Below are positions 1 through 5,944 of a stretch of DNA of 8,034 nt, one piece after another. The stretch covers positions 1 to 8,034 of the forward strand of contig CAYJAQ010000055.1 in the NCBI GenBank assembly GCA_964368275.1. The letters are read 5' to 3'. Position numbers and translations under genes: made by a program. The stretch is from CAYJAQ01 sp964368275 (GTDB lineage Bacteria > Bacillota_I > Bacilli_A > ML615J-28 > CAG-313). A model generated the notes under the pieces. The model did not search any database. It saw only the letters and a list, made by a program, of their open reading frames with translations, and was not told the origin of the DNA. Within the stretch, counting starts at the first letter, position 1, and the number at the start of each line of letters is the position of its first letter.

Positions 1-62
1 CTGAATATGACAATAATTCAGAATGCGAAGAGTTAATAAAGAAAATACGAGAAATGGAGTGA
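1..62 (+). CDS. C-terminal end of an upstream protein, probably YlxM (partial)
   Basis: An open frame entering from the left edge (codons start at position 3) ends at a TGA at 60-62. The 19 visible residues read EYDNNSECEELIKKIREME, a charged, helix-like tail. The stop lies 5 nt before the ffh start, and the GGAG that serves ffh falls inside its last codons, so the two genes are almost certainly cotranscribed and translationally linked. In Bacillota the gene directly upstream of ffh is commonly ylxM, a small helix-turn-helix protein linked to the signal recognition particle pathway, and its C-terminus is similarly charged and helical. The identification rests on position and style only, because too little sequence is visible to recognise a domain. 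Confidence 0.5.
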   Translation, partial: EYDNNSECEELIKKIREME

Positions 63-67
63 TATAG

Positions 68-1474
68 ATGCCGTTTGAGAGTTTATCTGAAAAACTACAA
101 ATGTCGCTTAGACGTTTAGTAGGACGTGGCCGCGTAAATGAAAATGATATTGACGAGATGATGAAAGAGGTCCGGGTATCGTTACTAGAAGCTGACGTTA
201 ATTATAAGATTGTTAAATCGTTTATTAGTGATGTCAAAGAAAAAGCTTTAGGTGAAAGAGTAATGAAATCACTCACACCAGGTGACCAGGTACTAAAAAT
301 TGTTAATGAAGAACTAAAAAAATTAATGGGTGATGAAGCTGTTCCGATTAATATGAATCAAAATGGAACAACGGTAGTGCTAATGGCAGGTTTACAAGGT
401 AGTGGTAAAACAACGCACGCTGGAAAACTTGCTAATTATTTACGCAAGACTTATAATAGTCGCCCAATGATGATTGCTGCTGACGTATATCGTCCAGCTG
501 CCATTAATCAACTTGTTACTTTAGGTAAACAAATCAATGTTGATGTTTTTGAACAAGGTATTTTTACTAAGCCTCAAGCAATAGTGCAAAATGGGTTAGC
601 TTATGCTAAGATGAAAAATTATAATGTTGTAATCATTGATACTGCAGGTCGCTTACAAATTGATGATAACTTAATGAAGGAACTTGAAGACATCAAGGCA
701 ATTGCCAAGCCTCATGAAATACTACTCGCAGTTGATGCAATGACAGGTCAAGACGCTGTTAATGTAGCAATGACTTTCAATGAGCGCTTAGGAATTACCG
801 GTTGTGTATTAACAAAATTAGATAGTGATACGCGTGGTGGTGCGGCTCTTTCAATTCGCTATATGACGCAAATACCGATTAAATTTTGTGGTATGGGTGA
901 AAAGATTGACCAAATTGAAGTCTTCCATCCAGAACGAATGGCTAGTAGAATTTTGGGAATGGGCGATATGGTATCACTCATTGAGAAAGCTACTGAAAAC
1001 ATCGATGAAACTGATGCCATGAAACTAGCTGAAAAGCTGGAAAAAGGACATTTTAGTTATAATGATTTCTTGGATCAAATAAAAATGATTAAGAAAATGG
1101 GCTCTTTAAAGAGCTTGCTAGGGATGATACCGGGTCTTGGTAATCAACTGAAAAATGTTGATATAGATGATAAACAGTTTAACAACATTGAAGCAATTAT
1201 TGGTTCAATGACCAAAGAAGAACGCAAAAATCCTGATTTAATTAATAAAAATCAATCGCGTAAAGAGCGGGTTGCTAAAGGATCTGGCAGAACATATCAA
1301 GAAATAAATGCTTTAACTAGACGCTTTGAAGATATGCGTATTCAAATGCGGGCAATGATGGGCATGGATGAAAAACAAATGCAGCAGGTTGCTAAAACAG
1401 GTTATGCACCAGGGATGCCACGTCCTAAAGTAAAAAAAGGTAAGGGAAAGAACCGTGGCGGTTTCCGTTTTTAA
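68..1474 (+). CDS. ffh: Signal recognition particle protein Ffh (SRP54 GTPase)
   Basis: Ffh is the protein subunit of the bacterial signal recognition particle. It binds hydrophobic signal sequences emerging from the ribosome and, with 4.5S/scRNA, delivers the ribosome to the receptor FtsY at the membrane. The 468-residue protein has the full layout: a helical N domain (about 1-85), a GTPase G domain (about 100-295) with P-loop GLQGSGKTT (108-116), DTAGR (191-195), TKLD (249-252) and RGGAALS (256-262), and a methionine-rich M domain (about 325-435). The SRP-RNA-binding segment is SRKERVAKGSG (397-407), and the tail is basic and glycine-rich. Small departures from the form I know best are TTH rather than TTT after the P-loop lysine, and LDSDTRGG rather than LDGDTRGG. 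A GGAGTGAT ribosome-binding site sits just before the ATG. The gene probably shares an operon with the upstream partial gene and ends at an immediate terminator, so no rpsP follows in this transcript. Confidence 0.98.
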   Translation: MPFESLSEKLQMSLRRLVGRGRVNENDIDEMMKEVRVSLLEADVNYKIVKSFISDVKEKALGERVMKSLTPGDQVLKIVNEELKKLMGDEAVPINMNQNGTTVVLMAGLQGSGKTTHAGKLANYLRKTYNSRPMMIAADVYRPAAINQLVTLGKQINVDVFEQGIFTKPQAIVQNGLAYAKMKNYNVVIIDTAGRLQIDDNLMKELEDIKAIAKPHEILLAVDAMTGQDAVNVAMTFNERLGITGCVLTKLDSDTRGGAALSIRYMTQIPIKFCGMGEKIDQIEVFHPERMASRILGMGDMVSLIEKATENIDETDAMKLAEKLEKGHFSYNDFLDQIKMIKKMGSLKSLLGMIPGLGNQLKNVDIDDKQFNNIEAIIGSMTKEERKNPDLINKNQSRKERVAKGSGRTYQEINALTRRFEDMRIQMRAMMGMDEKQMQQVAKTGYAPGMPRPKVKKGKGKNRGGFRF

Positions 1475-1477
1475 ATG

Positions 1478-1508
1478 AAAAAATGTCATTCTGAGAATGA
1501 CATTTTTT
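1478..1508. terminator. Bidirectional intrinsic terminator between ffh and the CNNM-family gene
   Basis: AAAAAATGTCATTC (1478-1491) pairs perfectly over 14 bp with 1495-1508 around a TGA loop. The A/T ends of the stem provide a six-T tract on each strand. It starts 3 nt after the ffh stop and ends 1 nt before the last base of the oppositely oriented gene's stop codon, so one hairpin can end both transcripts. Confidence 0.93.
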
Positions 1509-1509
1509 G

Positions 1510-2826
1510 TTATTTTAATATTAATCGGACCTTTAAAATCCGTTGTTTATCAAATTCGACTATTTGTAATGAACAGTTATTATATTCAACTTCGACTTGT
1601 TCACCATCTTCAGGCAGGCGATTAATAAGGGCAATTATTAAGCCGGCAATAGTATCATAGTAGTTGTTATCAATATCAAAGTCTAGCTCTAATTCTTGAT
1701 TTATTTCATGTAGAGGAGTTGTACCATCAATCAGATAAGTATGCTCATCTATTTTGACAATGTTGCTTCCCTCATCATACTCATCGGAAATATTACCTAC
1801 TATTTCTTCAATGATGTCCTCCATGGTCACAATACCATCAAAACCGCCAAATTCGTCTAACAATAAAACTATTTGCTCTTGACTATCCTTCATTCTTTTT
1901 AAAATGGTATTAGCTTTAGCATGTTTAGTTACATATTGTGGTTTTCTAATTAATTCTAAGAGATTAATATCATCAAAACCTTTGATATAGGCTTTCTCAA
2001 GCATGTCTTTTATGTTAATAACACCTAGAATGTTATCTTTGCTATCTTGGTATACGATAACTCTTGTGTATTTTTCCGAAAGTATTTTTTCAATATTAGT
2101 TTTTTGGTCATCATCAATATCAATCATAAAGACATCCATGCGGGAAGTCATAATATCAGTAGCAGTCAATGAATTAAAATGCAAAGTTGCTTCAATCATT
2201 TTTTGCTTTTCTTTATCGACAAGTCCTTCATTTACACCTGATGTAACGACATCCATAATATCGTCAATTGAGACATTATCATTATCATTGTCTTTGTTTA
2301 TACCACTTATTTTTACGAGTAAGTTACATGATCCTGATAATAGTTTTACAAAAGGAGTAGCAATAAATCTAAATACTAGTAGAATGCGAGCACCTCGCAT
2401 AGCTATCTTTTCTGGATTACGTAAAGCCACCCGTTTGGGGTATAATTCGCCAAATACTAGCGTTATGTACGATAGTAAAAGTGTAACAACCACAAAGGCT
2501 ATTTGGCTACCGTATGGGACATTTATTTTAGCAAGTAAGGCACCGAGATCATCGGATAAAGCAATAGCAGCAGTGGCACTTGAGAAAAATCCTGCTAAAG
2601 TAATACCTACTTGAATTGTTGATAAGAACTTTACCTCATTACTACAAAGTTTTTCCACAGCAATTGCTCGCTTGTTTCCTTTCAAAGCTAGTCTTCTAAT
2701 TTTATTTTTATTGGTTGAGATAACGGCCATTTCTGCTGAAGCAAAAAAAGCATTTACCATTGTTAACACGACTATTAATATTAATTGGGGTAATATCGTG
2801 TTCGCGTCGGGGTCGTCTGATTCCAT
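1510..2826 (-). CDS. CNNM/HlyC/CorC-family membrane protein (DUF21, CBS pair, CorC_HlyC)
   Basis: This 438-residue protein belongs to the family annotated as hemolysin-like, TlyC, CorB/CorC or CNNM, some members of which move or sense Mg2+ or other divalent ions at the cytoplasmic membrane. The N-terminal DUF21 membrane region has hydrophobic helices at about 13-36, 70-90, 104-127 and 145-164. It contains NAFFASAEMAVIS (25-37) and the family-typical GELYPKR (126-132). A linker leads to a CBS pair (about 222-275 and 290-345) that ends in GGFDGIVTMEDIIEEIVG (327-344), the usual end of the second CBS domain. A CorC_HlyC domain (about 358-437) closes the protein. Length and order are normal, so it appears intact. 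The start is supported by an AGAAAGGA site about 8 nt upstream and a strong promoter. It is transcribed alone. The substrate cannot be read from sequence; the hemolysin name is historical and does not show toxicity. Confidence 0.93.
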   Translation of the reverse strand: MESDDPDANTILPQLILIVVLTMVNAFFASAEMAVISTNKNKIRRLALKGNKRAIAVEKLCSNEVKFLSTIQVGITLAGFFSSATAAIALSDDLGALLAKINVPYGSQIAFVVVTLLLSYITLVFGELYPKRVALRNPEKIAMRGARILLVFRFIATPFVKLLSGSCNLLVKISGINKDNDNDNVSIDDIMDVVTSGVNEGLVDKEKQKMIEATLHFNSLTATDIMTSRMDVFMIDIDDDQKTNIEKILSEKYTRVIVYQDSKDNILGVINIKDMLEKAYIKGFDDINLLELIRKPQYVTKHAKANTILKRMKDSQEQIVLLLDEFGGFDGIVTMEDIIEEIVGNISDEYDEGSNIVKIDEHTYLIDGTTPLHEINQELELDFDIDNNYYDTIAGLIIALINRLPEDGEQVEVEYNNCSLQIVEFDKQRILKVRLILK

Positions 2827-2861
2827 TTTATATTTCCTTTCTGTGATTAACTCACTTAATC

Positions 2862-2890
2862 ATTCTATCATATTCATAAAGGCTTGTCAA
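2862..2890 (-). promoter_or_regulatory. Promoter for the CNNM-family gene
   Basis: On the minus strand, a consensus -35 TTGACA (2890-2885) is followed by a 17-nt spacer and the -10 TAGAAT (2867-2862). A TGA directly before the -10 makes it an extended -10. Transcription should begin near 2855, giving a leader of about 30 nt with an AGAAAGGA ribosome-binding site before the ATG at 2826. Confidence 0.85.
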
Positions 2891-2933
2891 ATGAATTATT
2901 GAGTATAATAAAAGCGAAAATATTCTATATAAA

Positions 2934-2975
2934 GAAAAAAGCACTAATAGAAAACCATTTGGTATCCATTAATGC
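2934..2975 (-). terminator. Intrinsic terminator ending the trpB-phosphatase transcript
   Basis: Read on the minus strand, GCATTAATGGA (2975-2965) pairs over 11 positions, two of them G-T wobbles, with TCTATTAGTGC (2951-2941). A smaller inner ACC/GGT helix lies within the loop. A TTTTTTC tract follows (2940-2934). It lies 16 nt past the phosphatase stop and before the next promoter, so it separates the two minus-strand units. Confidence 0.82.
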
Positions 2976-2990
2976 TATATTTTTAGCTAG

Positions 2991-3644
2991 TTATGCCTCT
3001 TTTACTAAGATGTTAAAGAGCTCTTCCGTTGTCGAGACAATTGTTTTCGCGCCATGGGCTAGAAAAAAAGAACGGTCGCGAAATCCCCAGTCGACACTTA
3101 TGCAAGCAATTCCTGCATTATCTGCAGTTTCGATATCAGTTACACTATCACCAATATAAATAGTTTCACTAGAAGAACAATTTAATTTTTGTAGTACAGC
3201 ATTGACTAAATCAGGAGCTGGTTTTGGTAAAACATTGCTGCTTACACCGACAGCTCTATTAAATAATCCATTAAAATATAATTCACAAAGTGTTTTTACC
3301 GCACATTCATCTTTATTAGAAACAACAGCTAGTTGGTAGCCATTATTTTGAAGTTTCTTTAATAGTTCGATAATTCCCTGGTATGGTTTAGTTTGGTCAT
3401 GACAATGGGCATAGTAATGTTTAATAAAGCAGTCATAGACTTGATTAATAATGGAGTTGGATGAATCATTAGGGACACCACGCTCTACTAGTTTCCTTAT
3501 TCCGTCACCTACAAATGATCGCACTTCTGAAACAGTTCTTTTGGGAAGGGTATTAGTTTCTAATGCGTAGTTTAAACTGGATGTTAAATCATCTAGGGTG
3601 TTTAGAATCGTACCATCCATATCAAAAATAATTAGCTTACTCAT
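2991..3644 (-). CDS. gph: HAD-superfamily phosphatase, phosphoglycolate phosphatase type
   Basis: This 217-residue hydrolase has all four HAD motifs: I, FDMDGT (7-12) with the nucleophile Asp8 and the acid/base Asp10; II, VVSNK (107-111) with Ser109; III, Lys141 in LPKPAPD (139-145); and IV, GDSVTDIETA (165-174). Residues about 16-85 form the helical type C1 cap. The VDWGFRD segment (184-190) is typical of Gph/PpaX-like members, which act on 2-phosphoglycolate or other small phosphoesters. The true substrate cannot be fixed from sequence, so the symbol is provisional. The ATG overlaps the trpB stop as TAATG, and the upstream region has only a weak purine run (AGAAAAGAAA). Translation therefore probably depends on ribosomes finishing trpB. 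This places the enzyme under the tryptophan T-box, although no direct link to tryptophan chemistry is evident. Gram-positive genomes often hold several such phosphatases. Confidence 0.85.
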   Translation of the reverse strand: MSKLIIFDMDGTILNTLDDLTSSLNYALETNTLPKRTVSEVRSFVGDGIRKLVERGVPNDSSNSIINQVYDCFIKHYYAHCHDQTKPYQGIIELLKKLQNNGYQLAVVSNKDECAVKTLCELYFNGLFNRAVGVSSNVLPKPAPDLVNAVLQKLNCSSSETIYIGDSVTDIETADNAGIACISVDWGFRDRSFFLAHGAKTIVSTTEELFNILVKEA

Positions 3645-4882
3645 TATTTTTGTTTCTTTTCTAAGTAGTCAATACCGTAATTATCAATAATATAGTCCAT
3701 GTCCTTATCACCACGGCCTGATAAATTAACCAAAATAGAACCATGATCATGGGTGCGGGCATAGCGAATGGCATAAGCAACAGCGTGCGCACTTTCTAAT
3801 GCGGGAATAATGCCTTCATAACGTGATAATAAGAAGAAGGCTTCTAATGCCTCATCGTCACTAATTGTGTCGTATTCAACGCGGCCAATATCGTGTAAGA
3901 AGGCGTGTTCGGGACCTACTGCTGGATAGTCAAGACCACTAGCAATTGAATATACGGGGTCAGGGTTTCCCAATTCATCTCGCAACATAATGGAGTTAAA
4001 GCCATGAATTGTTCCTTCCTTGCCATATTGCATTGAAGCGGCGTGCTCACCTTTTTTAGTACCTTTGCCGAGTGGTTCAACACCGACTATACGTACTTCT
4101 TCATCGAGAAAAGGAATAAAGAGTCCGGCAGAGTTACTACCACCACCAACGCAGGCACAAATTACATCAGGCATTTCACCAGTCATTTCATAGAATTGCT
4201 CTTTTGCTTCAATTCCCACAATTGATTGAAAATCACGGACCATCATTGGGAAAGGATGTGGTCCTACTACTGAACCAATGCAATAAATTGCATCTTTATA
4301 TTGTTTTAAATAACTTGCAAAAGCGGAGTCAACAGCTTCTTTTAAGGTTTTTCCACCAAAACTAACAGGTACAATCTCCGCACCAAGAATTTTCATTCTA
4401 GCAACATTTGGTGCTTGTTTAGCAATATCAATATCACCCATATGAATTTCACATTCAAGGCCGAAGAAAGCAGCGGCAGTAGCAATAGCAACACCATGTT
4501 GACCTGCTCCAGTTTCAGCGATAAGTTTCTTTTTGCCTAAGTATTTAGCGAGTAATCCTTCACCCATGCAGTGATTAAGTTTATGGGCGCCAGTGTGATT
4601 CAAGTCTTCGCGCTTTAAATATATTTGGACATTTCCGAGTAATCTTGATAACCTTTCACAGTGATAAACTGGTGTAGGACGACCTTGAAACTCCTTGCGA
4701 ATTCGACGAAGCTCGTTGATAAATTGGGCAGACTTACAAATGGTTAGGTAAGCTTGATCAATTTCAATAAAAGCAGGTTTTAGTTCATCAGGAATATAGG
4801 CGCCACCATAGCGTCCAAAGTATCCTTCACGATTAGGGTAATTTTTTAAATAAGTCTTAAAATTAACGTCTTTAATTTGCAT
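3644..4882 (-). CDS. trpB: Tryptophan synthase beta chain (TrpB), with no trpA in the window
   Basis: TrpB is the PLP enzyme that condenses indole with L-serine to give L-tryptophan in the cytoplasm; normally TrpA supplies indole through a tunnel. The 412-residue length fits the classical TrpB1 type. Key residues are in place: the PLP lysine Lys101 in HTGAHKLN, the catalytic Glu123 in AETGAGQHG, the phosphate-binding GGGSN (246-250), Asp318 in SGLDYP, Glu363 in ALES and Ser388 in LSGRGDKD. The HTGAHKLNHC form (rather than HTGSHKINN) and YSIASGLDYP (rather than HSISAGLDYP) mark a distinct branch, which I associate with anaerobic Bacillota. The start has a GAAAGGA site 9 nt upstream (4898-4892). 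It is the first gene after the T-box leader and overlaps the phosphatase by 1 nt. With no trpA alongside, it may salvage external indole, or trpA may lie elsewhere. Confidence 0.96.
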   Translation of the reverse strand: MQIKDVNFKTYLKNYPNREGYFGRYGGAYIPDELKPAFIEIDQAYLTICKSAQFINELRRIRKEFQGRPTPVYHCERLSRLLGNVQIYLKREDLNHTGAHKLNHCMGEGLLAKYLGKKKLIAETGAGQHGVAIATAAAFFGLECEIHMGDIDIAKQAPNVARMKILGAEIVPVSFGGKTLKEAVDSAFASYLKQYKDAIYCIGSVVGPHPFPMMVRDFQSIVGIEAKEQFYEMTGEMPDVICACVGGGSNSAGLFIPFLDEEVRIVGVEPLGKGTKKGEHAASMQYGKEGTIHGFNSIMLRDELGNPDPVYSIASGLDYPAVGPEHAFLHDIGRVEYDTISDDEALEAFFLLSRYEGIIPALESAHAVAYAIRYARTHDHGSILVNLSGRGDKDMDYIIDNYGIDYLEKKQK

Positions 4883-4920
4883 TTTTTTATTTCCTTTCTT
4901 AGTAATTTATTCTAGAAAAC

Positions 4921-4951
4921 AAAAAAAGCCCTCTAGAATATTCTAAAGGAC
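4921..4951 (-). terminator. Regulated terminator of the trpB T-box
   Basis: On the minus strand, GTCCTTTAGAA (4951-4941) pairs with TTCTAGAGGGC (4938-4928), including two G-T wobbles, around a very small loop. Seven T residues follow (4927-4921). Its 5' arm contains the CCTTT needed by the antiterminator, so the two structures exclude each other, as expected for a T-box switch. Confidence 0.92.
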
Positions 4952-5194
4952 AAGTAAATTCATTTTACCTGCGGTACCACCTTTATTGCTAACTATGTTA
5001 GCCACCTCATCATGCAATATATAAATAAATATATGACATGTTTGCTTAATAACGAAAGCACCCGTCAAAAGATACTAGATAAATCTTTCCCTTTTGCCCT
5101 CTAAGACCCATTTATTAGAACACTACCATTAGGCTTCCACCATTCCTAACTCTCTATACGCGTTATTCTAATTTTACTTTCTTATCAACGGTTT
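4921..5194 (-). promoter_or_regulatory. Tryptophan-specific T-box riboswitch leader of trpB
   Basis: The leader should bind tRNA-Trp and allow trpB transcription when that tRNA is uncharged. On the minus strand, stem I begins with TAAGA (5184-5180) pairing with TCTTA (5106-5102), and continues with TTAGAA (5171-5166) pairing with TTCTAA (5120-5115). Between these helices is a specifier loop: its 5' side has AGTA (5178-5175) and its 3' side reads TAAATGGG (5114-5107), which presents the codon TGG at 5110-5108. The distal stem I loop carries GGTGGAAG (5141-5134) above a TTAGG/CCTAA helix. The T-box core AGGTGGTACCGC lies at 4982-4971, with acceptor-pairing TGGT at 4979-4976. AAAGG (4984-4980) can pair with CCTTT (4949-4945) to form the antiterminator, in competition with the terminator at 4951-4928. 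All parts are in standard order. Confidence 0.95.
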
Positions 5195-5200
5195 GATAAT

Positions 5201-5229
5201 ATTATATCAACATTTTTTTGACCTGTCAA
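5201..5229 (-). promoter_or_regulatory. Near-perfect promoter of the trpB T-box leader
   Basis: On the minus strand, consensus -35 TTGACA (5229-5224), a 17-nt spacer and consensus -10 TATAAT (5206-5201) are present, with TGA directly upstream of the -10 (extended -10). The predicted start near 5194 lies about 10 nt before stem I of the T-box. A constitutively strong promoter is consistent with control being exerted at the leader. Confidence 0.93.
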
Positions 5230-5309
5230 GCAAACTTAACTAGTTTAAAAAAAGTTTTACTATTTATAGGAAAAAGAATTAAAATTTGATATAATATTAA
5301 TATGTTAAA
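5230..5309. other. AT-rich spacer between ruvA and the trpB promoter
   Basis: These 80 bases are very AT-rich and hold no gene. No convincing terminator for ruvA is visible: the best hairpin on the minus strand, AAACT/AGTTT near 5249-5235, has only 5 bp and is followed by GCTTGAC instead of a T run. The plus strand carries TTGATATAAT at 5286-5295, which resembles an extended -10, but no good -35 stands 16-18 nt upstream. Together with the T-box leader and promoter, this accounts for the whole gene-free stretch 4883-5309. Confidence 0.6.
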
Positions 5310-5879
5310 TTAGTTTTTTTGTAGACGACGCAAAGCATTCTTAACAGCGTCTGATAAACTAACACTATCATCAAGGGGTAAATCTTTGGTTGCTGCTTTT
5401 ATTTCAGGATTGCTGTAGCCTAGAGCTTTCAAGGCTGTTTGTACATTAAGTAGTTTTTCGCTAGATGCAGTTACAGGAACATCGTCAAAGACGAGTTTGC
5501 CTTTTAGGTCAAGGATTATTTGTTGACTGGATTTCGCTCCGATTCCTGGGAAAGTAGCGAAGAAGCGAGGATTGGCTGCTTCAACTGCTTTTGCAATTTC
5601 TTCAGGTGTTGTCGATGCCATGATAGCTAGCCCACCTTTTGGTCCAAGCCCTTTTACATTGATTAGCCGAACAAACATATCACGTTCTTGACTAGTTGGA
5701 AAACCATATAATTCCATGATATCTTCGCGAACATGAAAGTAAACATGAATAGTATGCTGTTCACCGATGGCGTAGAGAAATGGGTTAGGCACTTTAATTT
5801 GGTAGCCAATGTTTTGACATTCGACGACAATATGAGTAGAAGTAACGGTGACTATTTCACCTTTAATGTAATTATACAT
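5310..5879 (-). CDS. ruvA: Holliday junction branch-migration protein RuvA
   Basis: RuvA binds four-way DNA junctions as a tetramer and loads the RuvB motor, which drives branch migration during recombinational repair. The 189-residue protein shows the three domains in order. An N-terminal OB fold (about 1-62) contains REDIMELYGF (51-60), matching the family's REDA..LYGF. A helix-hairpin-helix pair follows, with VKGLGPKGGLAIM (75-87) and FPGIGAKSSQQIILDLKGKL (110-129). A small C-terminal domain (about 143-189), which contacts RuvB, comes after a linker. The second hairpin reads GIGAKSSQQ where I would expect GIGKKTAER, a modest divergence. The start is supported by AGGATGG (5892-5886) 6 nt before the ATG. 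It stands alone on the minus strand, divergent from ruvB, with its own promoter and no clear terminator before the trpB promoter. Confidence 0.97.
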   Translation of the reverse strand: MYNYIKGEIVTVTSTHIVVECQNIGYQIKVPNPFLYAIGEQHTIHVYFHVREDIMELYGFPTSQERDMFVRLINVKGLGPKGGLAIMASTTPEEIAKAVEAANPRFFATFPGIGAKSSQQIILDLKGKLVFDDVPVTASSEKLLNVQTALKALGYSNPEIKAATKDLPLDDSVSLSDAVKNALRRLQKN

Positions 5880-5884
5880 AAAAT
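5856..5884 (+). promoter_or_regulatory. Possible ruvB-queA promoter inside the start of ruvA
   Basis: A weak candidate on the plus strand is TTCACC (5856-5861), a 17-nt spacer and TAAAAT (5879-5884). It lies across the ruvA start codon, because the ruvA promoter fills most of the 65-bp gap. Other AT-rich -10-like strings in the gap, such as TATTAT at 5903-5908, lack a plausible -35. The call is tentative. Confidence 0.3.
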
Positions 5885-5903
5885 ACCATCCTATATTAAT
5901 TAT

Positions 5904-5932
5904 ATTATATCAAAATAGAAAATTAAATTCAA
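5904..5932 (-). promoter_or_regulatory. Promoter of ruvA
   Basis: On the minus strand, -35 TTGAAT (5932-5927), a 17-nt spacer and consensus -10 TATAAT (5909-5904) preceded by TGA give an extended -10 promoter. Transcription should start near 5897, leaving a leader of about 17 nt. The -35 box overlaps the first bases of the ruvB ribosome-binding site on the opposite strand. Confidence 0.82.
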
Positions 5933-5944
5933 GGAAAGAGAGTA

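Noticed and set aside
1475..1660. A 61-codon plus-strand open frame starting right after ffh
   Set aside because: It begins inside the bidirectional terminator and runs antisense to the CNNM-family gene, so it is unlikely to be transcribed or translated.
2003..2614. A 203-codon open frame on the plus strand opposite the CNNM-family gene
   Set aside because: It lies wholly antisense to a well-supported gene, its translation has no recognisable domain, and the minus-strand gene has matching promoter, ribosome-binding site and terminator. It is a shadow of that gene.
2672..3159. Short plus-strand open frames across the CNNM promoter and the phosphatase 3' end
   Set aside because: They cross a minus-strand promoter and terminator and overlap the phosphatase coding sequence, with no ribosome-binding site or domain of their own.
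3644..4882. Complete lack of tryptophan residues in TrpB as an adaptation to tryptophan starvation
   Set aside because: Ffh, RuvA, RuvB and the CNNM-family protein here also show no tryptophan, so the absence in TrpB is not special in this window.
5011..5040. AT-rich hairpin of 30 bases as a possible independent regulatory repeat
   Set aside because: It lies between stem I and the T-box core, where the linker and stem III of such leaders are expected, so it is explained as part of the riboswitch.
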